Part shown: positions 39,394 to 48,684 of the stretch, one piece after another
Layout: each line of letters begins with the position of its first letter
Position numbering within the stretch: position 1 is the first letter of the stretch
Assembly (NCBI RefSeq): GCF_900291465.1
Contig: NZ_LT985808.1
Coordinates: 854,326 to 918,325, forward strand
Reading direction: 5' to 3'
From: Bacteroides sp. Marseille-P3684
GTDB taxonomy: Bacteria > Bacteroidota > Bacteroidia > Bacteroidales > Bacteroidaceae
Length of the DNA: 64,000 nt
Translations under genes and position numbers: made by a program
The notes under the pieces: model-generated
The model's database searches: none
Told to the model about the DNA's origin: nothing
What the model saw: the letters and a program-made list of their open reading frames with translations, nothing else

Positions 39394-39955
39394 CAGAATG
39401 TCAAAATGTCAAACGAAGCGCCCGTGAAGGGGCTTCCTTGCGCCAAAATGCGGGCTGGTGACCGGGAAGGCCCTTCTCGCGCGATTCGCAAAATGCAGGT
39501 TGTCGCCTTTCCCGTCGTTCCGCTTTCTTTTGTTCAGCGGAAGGGCTGTTCAGCCGACGGGACGTTGCCGGGACCGTCCGTGCGGACGTCAGGACGACAG
39601 TGGACAAACGGAAGGCTCCGTCCGTCTGAAAATGAAAATAGGTAAAGAAAACAGACAAAACCGATGCCTTTTTTCGTGCGGACACGTCCGTACGACGGTG
39701 CGGACGAACGACTACGGTGGTACGGACGCGTCCGTACGAAAGTGAAAACGGGTTGGAACGACGCTGCGAAGGGGTCCGCACCCTCGTTTTTGTGTTAACG
39801 GAATAAAAATGGGAGCCTGTCCGGACATCCGTGTCTTAAAATATGTATTCAACTGCGCGCTGGAAGGGACGAAATGACGAAAGTACGCGTCAGCTGAAAA
39901 CCCCGAATCGGGAAAAAGTGACAGGAAAACAGGGAAAATAGCGACGAAATGACAA
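39394..39955 (+). repeat. Long intergenic repeat, copy D (diverged)
   Basis: Aligns with copies A-C at the start (TGTCAAAATGTCAAACGAAGCGCCCG, hairpin with GGGCTTCCTTGCGCC and GGGAAGGCCCTTCTCGCGCG). It matches again in the GTACGGACG-type tract and the 3' block (CTTAAAATATGTATTCAACTGCGCGC, then CTGAAAACCCCGAATCGGGA). The middle is rewritten, and the GTACGGACG units occur in a different order from copies A-C. It lies between the divergent ahcY and metallophosphoesterase genes; 39334-40122 holds no gene. Downstream of it is a C/G-rich stretch with several CACGG/TGTAACGGG repeats. Confidence 0.7.
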
Positions 39956-40122
39956 ACCGCGAGCCGCCTTCCGCCCCGACACCGGAGGGCATGCGCCGGG
40001 ACCACTGTCACGGGGGTGTAACAGGATGGGAACAGGATTGTCACAGGGGCGTCACGGCGCTGTAACGGGGAAGGACGTACTTTGCAGCAGTTTTCTGAAA
40101 TATTCCTAAAACTATTCGATAT

Positions 40123-41565
40123 ATGTATCAAGAGACAGCTAGATTAGGGGCATTCGGAGTTGCCTTGTGGGCACTCTGCCTGAGCGCTGCAGCGCAGCAT
40201 TCTGTTTTGAGTTTTTCCGGAAAAGTCCTCGACGAGAAGGGCAAGGGCATAGCCGGGGTGGTGGTCAACGACGGGGTCCGTTTCACCCGGACCGACGGCA
40301 AGGGCGCCTGGTCGCTCGACTCGGACACCACCGTGAGCAAGTTCGTGAGCATCTCCACGCCGTCGGCTTACCGACTGCCGCAGCGGGAGGGACTGGCGGA
40401 CGGATTCTATGTGTCCGTGGGACAGCTGGCGGCAGGCGGCAACCGGCACGACTTCAGGCTGGAACGGCGCAAGGAGGCGTCGGACCGCTTCTACTACATC
40501 GCCGTGTCCGACCCGCAGGTGCGCGACGCACGGGAGATGAAGCGCTGGCGTCAGGAGGCGGTCGTGGACCTGAAGGAGACCATCGACTCGCTGAAGCAGA
40601 GCCGCGAGGTGGTGGGCATGACGCTCGGCGACCTGGTGTTCGACAACATGGGGCTGTACCCCGAGTACAAGGAGTCGTTGCGGAACACGGGGGCGACCTT
40701 CTTCCAGTGCATCGGCAACCATGACTTCGACCTGCGCTACCAGGACCTGCACAACATGGAGGCGGGGACGCCGGTCTATGGGGAAATGGTCTACCACAGC
40801 TACTTCGGCCCGACGGACTATTCGTTCAACGTGGGCAAGGCGCACATCGTGACCATGAAGAACATCAACTACGTGAGCAACAAGAAGTATATCGAAGCGC
40901 TCACCGGGGCGCAGCTGGCGTGGCTGAAGAAGGACCTGAGCCATGTGCCCGAAGGCAGCCTCGTCATCCTGAACATGCACGCCTCCTCCTGGAACACCGT
41001 GGAGCCGGGCGGGAACATCCGCAATGCCTCCGCGCTGAAGGAGGTGCTGGAGGGCTACAACGTGCATGTCTTCTGCGGGCACACCCACTTCCTGCAGAAC
41101 AACGAGGTCAGCCCGACGCTCTATGAGCACAACATCGGGGCTGCCTGCGGTGCCTGGTGGGCAGGCTGGGTGAACCAGTGTGGCGCACCGAACGGCTACA
41201 TGGTGGTCGATGTTGACGGCGACCGGCTGAAGTGGCACTACAAGGGCACACGCCGCGACTTCGGCTACCAGTTCCGTCTGTACAACCGGGGCGAGTTCAC
41301 GACGCAGAGCAGCTTCGTGGTCGCCAACGTCTGGGACTGGGACAGTGCCTGCCGCGTGGTGTGGTACGAGGACGGGAAACCCATGGGCGACATGGAGCGT
41401 TTCATCGACTCGGACGAGGAGCGTGCCGCGCAGCTGAAGAACCGTGCGAAGGCTCCGAAGACGGGACACCTGTTCCGCCTCATGCCGTCGGACGGTGCGA
41501 AGGAAATCCGTGTGGAACTGACCAACCGCTTCGGCGAGGTGTACACGCAGACGCTCCGTCTGTGA
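40123..41565 (+). CDS. Secreted calcineurin-like metallophosphoesterase with N- and C-terminal beta domains
   Basis: 480 residues. Signal peptide (about 1-25, ending AAAQ), an N-terminal beta-sandwich (about 30-110, GKVLDEKGKGIAGVVVNDG, carboxypeptidase-regulatory-like), a metallophosphoesterase core and a C-terminal beta domain (about 370-480). The core shows the metal-ligand motifs in order: VSDPQ (replacing the usual DxH, so D-P-Q), GDLVFDN, GNHDFD, and GHTHFLQ near 325. It probably hydrolyses a phospho-mono- or diester outside the cytoplasm. It is 44 bp upstream of susC of locus 3 and in the same operon, the only enzyme in that locus. The first ligand motif differs from textbook DxH. Confidence 0.85.
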   Translation: MYQETARLGAFGVALWALCLSAAAQHSVLSFSGKVLDEKGKGIAGVVVNDGVRFTRTDGKGAWSLDSDTTVSKFVSISTPSAYRLPQREGLADGFYVSVGQLAAGGNRHDFRLERRKEASDRFYYIAVSDPQVRDAREMKRWRQEAVVDLKETIDSLKQSREVVGMTLGDLVFDNMGLYPEYKESLRNTGATFFQCIGNHDFDLRYQDLHNMEAGTPVYGEMVYHSYFGPTDYSFNVGKAHIVTMKNINYVSNKKYIEALTGAQLAWLKKDLSHVPEGSLVILNMHASSWNTVEPGGNIRNASALKEVLEGYNVHVFCGHTHFLQNNEVSPTLYEHNIGAACGAWWAGWVNQCGAPNGYMVVDVDGDRLKWHYKGTRRDFGYQFRLYNRGEFTTQSSFVVANVWDWDSACRVVWYEDGKPMGDMERFIDSDEERAAQLKNRAKAPKTGHLFRLMPSDGAKEIRVELTNRFGEVYTQTLRL

Positions 41566-41609
41566 ACCGGACGGAGGGGAAACTCGTCAACTAATCTGAA
41601 CATGCACTT

Positions 41610-44600
41610 ATGGAAACAAGACAGACAAGGATAACAGGCAGGCCTTTGCTGCGCTGCAGACGCAGCCTCGTGAGCCTGCTGGTGGCCTGCTCGGCTGCCA
41701 CGGCATGGGCTGCCGTCGTCCCGTTCGAGGGGACGGTGGTGGACGCCCAGGGTCAACCGCTCACAGGCGTTGCCGTACGCGTCAAGGGCGAGAACAAGGG
41801 GGTAGTGACGGACATCAACGGCCGCTTCATACTCAATGTGGAACAGGGGAAGACGCTTGTGCTGAGCTACATCGGCTACTCCAACCAGGAAATCGAAGTG
41901 TCGGACGGACAGCAGATGCAAATCGTCCTGAAGGAGGACGACCAGCTGCTCGACGAGGTCGTCGTCGTGGGTTACGGAACGGCGAAGAAGGCGAACCTGG
42001 TGGGCGCCGTGGAGCAAATCGACAGCAAGCAGATAGCGGAGCGTGCCAACAGCAACGTGTCCCGCTCGCTGCAGGGCCTGATGCCGGGACTGAACGTGAC
42101 GTTCTCCGACGGCAAGCCGTCGCGCAACCCCTCCATCAACATCCGTGGTACGGGCAGCATCGGGGCGGGCGGAAGCGCGCTCATCCTCATCGACGGGGTG
42201 GAGGGCGACCTGAACTCGGTGAGCCCCTCTGACGTGGAGAGTGTGTCGGTGCTCAAGGACGCCTCGTCGGCAGCCATCTACGGCGCACGCGGTGCCTTCG
42301 GCGTGGTGCTCATCACGACGAAGAAAGCCCAGTCGGGCAAGGCTCGGGTCAACTACAACGGCAGCGTGTCGCTGCACCGGCGTACGGTGCGCACGGAGGA
42401 CGGCATCGTCTCGAACGGTCTGCAGTGGACCGACGGCTGGTACACCGCCTACCTGGAGGGGAAGAACTCCATCCCTGCGGGCATCAACAACGTGTTCAAG
42501 TACTCCACCGACTGGTACAACGAGCTGGTGAAGCGCGATGCCGACCCGACACTCGACAAGGTGCGGGTGAACGACAACGGCGAGTACGAGTACTTCGGCA
42601 ACACGAACTGGCTCGATATCATCTACCGCGACTTCAACTACTCTACCGAACACAACGTGAGCGTGAGCGGTGGCAGCGACAGGGCGAAGTATTACGTCTC
42701 GGGGCGCTACTTCAACCAGGACGGCATATACAGCGCCGGTGGGGAAAGGTACACACAGTACAACCTCAACTCGCGTGGCGAAATCCGGATTAACCGGAAC
42801 CTCACGCTGGAGAACAGCACGAAGTTCACCCACTTCAAGTCACACCAGCCGATGGTGATGTACGACCGGCAGAACATCGCCCGGCAGATACAGCACCAGG
42901 GCTACCCCGTGACGATGGAGAAGAACCCTGACGGGACCTGGACCGAGGCGGCTGTCTACATCGGCTGGGCAGGCTTCGTCGAGGGGACTTCGTGGCAGAA
43001 GAACGGCAAGATAGACTTCCGCAACACCAGCACCCTGACGTGGGAGCCCATCCTGGACCAGCTGACGTTCAAGGGCGATTTCACCTACGCGAAGAGCCTT
43101 TCCGACCGCCGACGCGCCGAGAACCAGTATGAGTACTACACCGGTCCGGAAATCGTGAAGGAGCGCAACACGTACAGCTCCCTGGAGAATGTAGACTATG
43201 ACAAGGAGTATATCTCCAGCAACATCACGGGTAACTATGAGCCGCAGTTCGCCAATCCCGACCATTACCTCAACGTGCTGCTCGGCTGGAACCTGGAGAC
43301 CCAGTCCTACGAGACCATTACCACCTACCGCCGTGGGTTGCTGTACCCGACGAAGCCCAGCTTTGCCCTCATGGACGGCGACTACTATACGGAGAACCAG
43401 AGCGGCTATGAGTGGGCGTACGTGGGCTTCCTCTACCGCGTGAACTACAACTACAGGAACCGTTACCTCGCCGAGTTCAGCGGACGCTACGACGGCTCGT
43501 CGAAGTTCCCCTCCAACCAGCAGTGGGGCTTCTTCCCTTCAGGGTCGGTGGGCTGGCGCATCTCGGAAGAGCCGTTCATGGCTCCCGCCCGCACCTGGCT
43601 TGACAACCTGAAGCTGCGCGCTTCCATCGGCAGCTTGGGTAACGGGAGTGTGGACCCGTATCTCTACCTCTCCACCGTCCCCATCAAGCGGACGTCGGTG
43701 ATTCTTGACGGTGGTCTGCAGGGTTATGCCACCACACCGGGCATCGTGCCCAGCAGTCTGACGTGGGAACGCGCGACGACTTACGACGTGGGCCTCGACT
43801 TCGCCCTGCTCAACAACCGCCTCAGCGCCACCTTCGACTACTACCAGCGTTATACCACCGACATGTACACCGTCGGCCCGACGCTGCCCGCCGTGCTGGG
43901 TGCCTCGACTCCGAAGGGCAACAACGCCGAGATGAAGACCCGTGGATGGGAGCTCTCCGTGGAGTGGCGCGACCGCTTCACCCTGGGCGACAAGCCGTTC
44001 AACTACAGCATCAAGGCGATGGTGTGGGACAACCGCACGTGGGTGACGAAGTTCTACAACCCGACCAAATCGCTCTCGACCTACTACGAGGGGCAGGAAA
44101 TAGGCACCATCTGGGGGTACCACATCGAGGGACTCTTCAAGGACCAGGCTGAGATCGACGCACATGCCGACCAGTCCTACCTCGTCGTCTCCGACGACAA
44201 CATCCTGAAGCCCGGTGACCTGAAGTTCGCCGACCTCGACGGCAGCGGCGCCGTGGACAACGGGAAGAACACGCTCGACGACCACGGCGACCTGAAGGTG
44301 GTCGGCAACACGACCCCGCGCTACCAGTTCGGCGTCACCCTGGCAGCCAACTGGAACGGCTTCGGCGTGAGTGCCTTCTTCCAGGGCGTGGGTCAGCGCG
44401 ACTGGTACCCGCACCGCGAGTCCGCCTTCTTCTGGGGACAGTACGACCGTCCCTACAGCTACATGCTGAAGGAGCACACCGGCAACAACGTCTGGACGGA
44501 AGAGAATCAGAACACTGACGCCTACTGGCCGCGCTACCGTGGCTACCTGGCTCAAGGCTCGACCCGTGCACTGGGCCGGCAGGCGAACGACCGCTACCTG

Positions 44601-44876
44601 CAGAACGCAGCGTACGTCCGTCTGAAGAACCTGCAGGTGGACTACACCTTCAGTCCGAAGGTCTGCAAGGCGCTCCACCTGGAGAACCTCAAGGTCTATC
44701 TGGCGGGCGAGAACCTCTGCACGTGGAGTCCGCTCTACAAGCACACGAAGATGTACGACCCCGAAGTCATCAATCCGGGCGACGCTGACTTCCGTTCTAC
44801 CGCCAACACCGACGGCGACGGATACGGCTATCCGCTCCTGAGCAGCTACACCTTCGGCATTAACGTAACCTTCTAA
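41610..44876 (+). CDS. SusC/RagA TonB-dependent transporter (locus 3)
   Basis: 1088 residues. Signal peptide (about 1-33), carboxypeptidase-regulatory-like domain (about 37-110, GTVVDAQGQPLTGVAVRVKG), plug with LDEVVVVGYGTAKKANLVGA and the barrel ending YTFGINVTF. There is no STN domain, so regulation is not by the FecR/ECF route. The second gene of the phosphoesterase-susC-susD operon; susD follows after 11 bp. The transported substrate is not deducible, though the phosphoesterase suggests a phosphorylated nutrient. Confidence 0.96.
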   Translation: METRQTRITGRPLLRCRRSLVSLLVACSAATAWAAVVPFEGTVVDAQGQPLTGVAVRVKGENKGVVTDINGRFILNVEQGKTLVLSYIGYSNQEIEVSDGQQMQIVLKEDDQLLDEVVVVGYGTAKKANLVGAVEQIDSKQIAERANSNVSRSLQGLMPGLNVTFSDGKPSRNPSINIRGTGSIGAGGSALILIDGVEGDLNSVSPSDVESVSVLKDASSAAIYGARGAFGVVLITTKKAQSGKARVNYNGSVSLHRRTVRTEDGIVSNGLQWTDGWYTAYLEGKNSIPAGINNVFKYSTDWYNELVKRDADPTLDKVRVNDNGEYEYFGNTNWLDIIYRDFNYSTEHNVSVSGGSDRAKYYVSGRYFNQDGIYSAGGERYTQYNLNSRGEIRINRNLTLENSTKFTHFKSHQPMVMYDRQNIARQIQHQGYPVTMEKNPDGTWTEAAVYIGWAGFVEGTSWQKNGKIDFRNTSTLTWEPILDQLTFKGDFTYAKSLSDRRRAENQYEYYTGPEIVKERNTYSSLENVDYDKEYISSNITGNYEPQFANPDHYLNVLLGWNLETQSYETITTYRRGLLYPTKPSFALMDGDYYTENQSGYEWAYVGFLYRVNYNYRNRYLAEFSGRYDGSSKFPSNQQWGFFPSGSVGWRISEEPFMAPARTWLDNLKLRASIGSLGNGSVDPYLYLSTVPIKRTSVILDGGLQGYATTPGIVPSSLTWERATTYDVGLDFALLNNRLSATFDYYQRYTTDMYTVGPTLPAVLGASTPKGNNAEMKTRGWELSVEWRDRFTLGDKPFNYSIKAMVWDNRTWVTKFYNPTKSLSTYYEGQEIGTIWGYHIEGLFKDQAEIDAHADQSYLVVSDDNILKPGDLKFADLDGSGAVDNGKNTLDDHGDLKVVGNTTPRYQFGVTLAANWNGFGVSAFFQGVGQRDWYPHRESAFFWGQYDRPYSYMLKEHTGNNVWTEENQNTDAYWPRYRGYLAQGSTRALGRQANDRYLQNAAYVRLKNLQVDYTFSPKVCKALHLENLKVYLAGENLCTWSPLYKHTKMYDPEVINPGDADFRSTANTDGDGYGYPLLSSYTFGINVTF

Positions 44877-44887
44877 CGACAACACAA

Positions 44888-46675
44888 ATGAAACGACACT
44901 ATACACTCTTGCTCATGGGACTGCTGGCACTGGGAGGCTCCTCGTGCGAGGACTTCCTGAACTGCCAGCCTGAGAATGCCGTCGGCTCCGAGGCTTTCAT
45001 GACCACGGAGAACGACCTGAAGCTCTACACCAACGGCTTCCTGCAGACTTTCCTCCCCTCGGAAGAGGACATCGCCTGGGGAGGCGACCAGTATGCCGAC
45101 TACTGTGCCACCCGTACCTCGACGACCTTCCTGAAGGGAGACACCTGGGACTCCAGCCAGCAGGGCGGATGGTCCTGGGATGACCTCCGCCAGGTGAACT
45201 ACTTCCTCGACCACCTGCCGCAGATGGAGGGCAAAATCGACGAGGCTACCTACCGCCATTATGAAGGGGTGGGACGCTTCTGGAGGGCCTACTTCTACTA
45301 CAACATGGTGCGCACCTTCGGCGATGTGCCCTGGTATGACCATACGCTTGATACCGGGGAGACGGAGGAGCTCTACAAAGGACGCGACAGCCGCGAGACG
45401 GTGATGGCACACGTACTGGAGGACCTGACGTTCGCCTCGACGTATTGCTCCACTGACGGGACGGAGGTGGAGAGCAGCACGCTTGTCACCCGTTGGGTGG
45501 CACTGGCCTTCAAGTCGCGGGTCTGCCTGTTTGAGGGCACTTACCGCAAGTACCATGACGAACTGGGGCTGCAGAGCACGGCCAACCAGTTCCTGGAAGA
45601 GGCAGCCGCTGCCGCCAAGGAGTTGATGGACAACGGTCCATACTCGCTGGTCGACAACCCGTCGGACGTGGAGACGCAGTACCGTGCACTGTTCACGTCC
45701 GAGAAAATCAACACGCAGGAGGTCATCTGGGCGATTGCCTATCAGACGGACGTGCGCATGCACGACATTACGTGGAAGATATTCTCCGGTTCGTACGGTG
45801 CCAACTGGTCGCTGGTCCGTCCGTTCGTGAACATGTACCTGATGCGCGACGGCAGCCGCTTCACCGACCGTCCGGATTATGCCACGCTGACGTATGACCA
45901 GGAGTTTGCCGACCGTGACTGCCGCCTTGCCCAGACCGTCATCGGCGCCGATTACCAGCGGACCATCAGCGGTACGCTCCAGCCCGACGCCCCGAACTTC
46001 GCCATTACCTCCACAGGGTACATGATGATCAAGTGGGCGCTTGACGACGATGTACACGTGGGGAAGGCGACGGCAAACAATTCCATCCCCATCTTCCGCT
46101 ACGCCGAGGTGTTGCTGAACTATGCCGAAGCCATGGCGGAGCTGGGACGGTGCGACCAGTCCGTGTGGAACGCTACCATCAAGCCGCTCCGCGAACGTGC
46201 CGGTGTGGACGGCAGCATCCCTGCCGACTACGACCCCTATGTAGCAGCTTATTTTGACAATCAGACACAGGATAAATGGATTCTGGAGGTGCGTCGTGAA
46301 CGCGGTGTCGAGCTGGCCTTCGAAGGCGTGCGCTACGACGACATCATGCGTTGGAAGCAGGGCAAGCTCATCGAGCGTACCTGGCAGGGGATGTATGTCC
46401 CGGCAAAGGATACGCCGTACGACTTGAACCACGACGGGACGTTCGATGTGGCTTACGTCGACCAGGAGCCTGCTGCCGAAGATAAGGTGAAGGGAGTGGA
46501 CTACGTCGTGCTCGACGGACAGAACTACCGCCTGTCGGAGGGCGACCATGGCTATGTGGAGTACGGCATGTCGCAAAACCGCCGTTGGCTGGACAAGAAA
46601 TACCTGCGCCCCGTACCCCTCTCTGCCATTCAAATCAACGAGGCACTGTTGCCGCAGAACCCGGGCTGGGAGTAA
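44888..46675 (+). CDS. SusD/RagB family outer-membrane lipoprotein (locus 3)
   Basis: 595 residues. Lipobox GSSC near residue 20, FLNCQPENAVGSEAFMTTENDLKLY start, and C-terminal RagB/SusD signatures (FRYAEVLLNYAEAMAELG, ILEVRRERGVELAFEGVRYDDIMRWKQG). Partner of the SusC 11 bp upstream; together they should form a lidded outer-membrane import channel. Last gene of the operon, followed by a clear terminator into which a group II intron sits very close. Confidence 0.96.
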   Translation: MKRHYTLLLMGLLALGGSSCEDFLNCQPENAVGSEAFMTTENDLKLYTNGFLQTFLPSEEDIAWGGDQYADYCATRTSTTFLKGDTWDSSQQGGWSWDDLRQVNYFLDHLPQMEGKIDEATYRHYEGVGRFWRAYFYYNMVRTFGDVPWYDHTLDTGETEELYKGRDSRETVMAHVLEDLTFASTYCSTDGTEVESSTLVTRWVALAFKSRVCLFEGTYRKYHDELGLQSTANQFLEEAAAAAKELMDNGPYSLVDNPSDVETQYRALFTSEKINTQEVIWAIAYQTDVRMHDITWKIFSGSYGANWSLVRPFVNMYLMRDGSRFTDRPDYATLTYDQEFADRDCRLAQTVIGADYQRTISGTLQPDAPNFAITSTGYMMIKWALDDDVHVGKATANNSIPIFRYAEVLLNYAEAMAELGRCDQSVWNATIKPLRERAGVDGSIPADYDPYVAAYFDNQTQDKWILEVRRERGVELAFEGVRYDDIMRWKQGKLIERTWQGMYVPAKDTPYDLNHDGTFDVAYVDQEPAAEDKVKGVDYVVLDGQNYRLSEGDHGYVEYGMSQNRRWLDKKYLRPVPLSAIQINEALLPQNPGWE

Positions 46676-46692
46676 CTTCCGGTCCGTATGAA

Positions 46693-46738
46693 AAAAGAGG
46701 ATGTGCCGGTGTGAGTGCCGGTGCATCCTCTTTCTTTA
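46693..46738 (+). terminator. Terminator of locus 3 operon
   Basis: AAAGAGGATG / CATCCTCTTT arms, T-rich tail TTTCTTTA; 20 bp past the susD stop. Confidence 0.8.
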
Positions 46739-48664
46739 GTACGCTCGGCATGAGTGTTGTCTAACGGGTGCAAGTCCCGAGTAAGCCCTAATAGCGGGAA
46801 TTACATAGCCCCAGGCAAGGGTGTTCATCGCGAGGTGAAATCTGAAGGAAGCCGTCGGCAAACATCTGGCCTAACGAACAGAAACTTCATACAAGGCATA
46901 TGACCGTGGGTAAGATTGCTAAACAAATCGAAGCCCTATAGCTATTCGGAACGGTCGGTGTAGATGAAGTAGGTATAAGATGGAAAGACAACGCCCTTAT
47001 CCGAGGAGGTCTCACGGACACTTCGAATAGTTTTTTTTTTTTACGAAAGAAGTGGAGTAAAGCTTGTCGTGAGAAGTCAGCAGACGCCATAGTAGTGCAG
47101 CTGTCGATAGAGTTGCATGAAGGGCAGAACCTAACAATTAAACGATAGTAATTGAAACATACCATATGAAGGACAGAATGCAGAAAACATTATCACGTTT
47201 TAATGGCTGCCCTCAAAGGAATAGGTCGGAAACCGAAAGATATGGGGGAGTGCAGACCTTTATGTGGATGTGTGAAGACAACATCGTGGAAGTACCATTC
47301 GACAAGGAACACCTTTTCGAGCAAATTCTCAGTCCGTCAAATCTCAACAGAGCCTACAAAACAGTGGTGAGAAACAAGGGATGTGGTGGTATCGACAAGA
47401 TGTCGTGCGAGCAATTGCTCCCATGGCTCCTGACCAATAGGGAAATGCTCCTTAGTTCCTTGATGGACGGCTCTTACCGTCCGAACCCGGTAAGAAGGGT
47501 AGAAATCCCCAAAGACAATGGCAAGATGCGCCTTTTAGGTATCCCCACCGTGATAGACCGATTGGTGCAACAAGCCATAAACCAAGTGTTGACTCCCATC
47601 TATGAGAACCAATTCTCCAAGACAAGCTACGGCTTCCGTCCGAGAAGAGGATGCCATGACGCACTACGTGAAGCGCAGAGGATAATCAATGAAGGCTACG
47701 TATATGTTGTAGACCTTGACCTTGAACTCTTCTTCGACACGGTGTGCCACAGCAAGCTCATAGAAATCCTCAGCCGTACCATAAAAGACGGCAGAGTGGT
47801 CAGTCTTATACATAAGTATCTCCGTAGCGGTGTAATGAATAAAGGCTTGTTTGAAGCGAGCGAGGAAGGAACTCCCCAAGGAGGTCCGCTAAGTCCCTTG
47901 TTGAGCAACATTATGCTCAATGAACTGGACAAAGAGCTGGAACTCAGAGGCCTCCCTTTTGTGCGCTATGCGGATGACTCGATGATATTCTGCAGGTCCC
48001 GAAGGGCAGCAATGCGAGTGAAGGAGAGCATAACCCGATTTATAGAGAACAATCTATATCTCAAAGTCAACCAGGAGAAGACCGTAGTGTCGTATGTGCG
48101 CGGAGTGAAATATCTCGGCTATTCCTTTAATGTAATGAAAGGTAAATGCCAACTTACGGTACACCCGACATCCAAAGCCAAGATGAAGTCAAGACTAAAA
48201 GAACTGACAAGTCGCAGCAATGGATGGGGATATTCCAAGAGAAAGCAAAAGCTCAAAGAATACATAAGAGGATGGGTCGGCTATTATCATCTTGCCAATA
48301 TGAAACGTCTTCTACTTACCACTGACGAATGGTTAAGGCGTAGAATACGTATGTGTATATGGAAAGCATGGAAGAAAGTCAAGACAAAAGTGGCAAACCT
48401 CATTAGATGCGGTATCGATAAGTACAAGGCATATGAATGGGGTAATACTCGCAAGGGCTGCTGGCGCATAGCAGACAGCCACATAATGCACAGAGCAATC
48501 ACAAATGAGAACTTGCGCAAAGCAGGGTATGCTACTTTAATGGGTGAATATCTCGAATGGTACCCAAAATAGGAACCGCCGTATGCGGAACCGCATGTAC
48601 GGTGGTGTGAGAGGACGGAAAACGAAAGTAGGAAGAAAACTACGTCGTTTTCCTCCTACTCGAT
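46739..48664 (+). mobile_element. Group II intron with reverse transcriptase
   Basis: A structured 5' part (domain I segments such as CTAACGGGTGCAAGTCCCGAG and AAATCTGAAGGAAGCCGTCGGC) precedes an RT ORF. After the ORF comes a domain V-like hairpin (ACCGCCGTATGCGG / CCGCATGTACGGTGGT, about 48575-48606). A domain VI stem GGAAAACGA/TCGTTTTCC and the usual 3' end CTACTCGAT follow. I place the 3' end at 48664. The 5' end is less sure: GTACG at 46739, immediately after the T-rich tail of a terminator, or GTGTT at 46754. Class not determined; an insertion right behind a terminator hairpin is typical of class C introns. Contains a run of 12 T at 47031-47042. Confidence 0.85.
47166..48572 (+). CDS. 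ltrA: Group II intron reverse transcriptase/maturase
   Basis: 468 residues. RT fingers/palm with LGIPTVIDRLVQQAI, YGFRPRRGCHDAL (about 155-167), DLDLELFFDTV (RT motif with catalytic Asp), GTPQGGPLSPLLSNI (about 235-249) and the YADD box at 268-271. Behind it comes the group II maturase domain X (about 330-450, ending GWVGYYHLANMKRLL and KAYEWGNTRKGCWRIADSHI). No HNH endonuclease domain follows, so target priming would rely on a replication fork primer or exposed DNA. Catalytic residues appear intact, so the intron may be mobile. It is more AT-rich than neighbouring genes. Confidence 0.95.
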   Translation: MKDRMQKTLSRFNGCPQRNRSETERYGGVQTFMWMCEDNIVEVPFDKEHLFEQILSPSNLNRAYKTVVRNKGCGGIDKMSCEQLLPWLLTNREMLLSSLMDGSYRPNPVRRVEIPKDNGKMRLLGIPTVIDRLVQQAINQVLTPIYENQFSKTSYGFRPRRGCHDALREAQRIINEGYVYVVDLDLELFFDTVCHSKLIEILSRTIKDGRVVSLIHKYLRSGVMNKGLFEASEEGTPQGGPLSPLLSNIMLNELDKELELRGLPFVRYADDSMIFCRSRRAAMRVKESITRFIENNLYLKVNQEKTVVSYVRGVKYLGYSFNVMKGKCQLTVHPTSKAKMKSRLKELTSRSNGWGYSKRKQKLKEYIRGWVGYYHLANMKRLLLTTDEWLRRRIRMCIWKAWKKVKTKVANLIRCGIDKYKAYEWGNTRKGCWRIADSHIMHRAITNENLRKAGYATLMGEYLEWYPK

Positions 48665-48684
48665 TGGGCTGTCGGTGTGACTGT

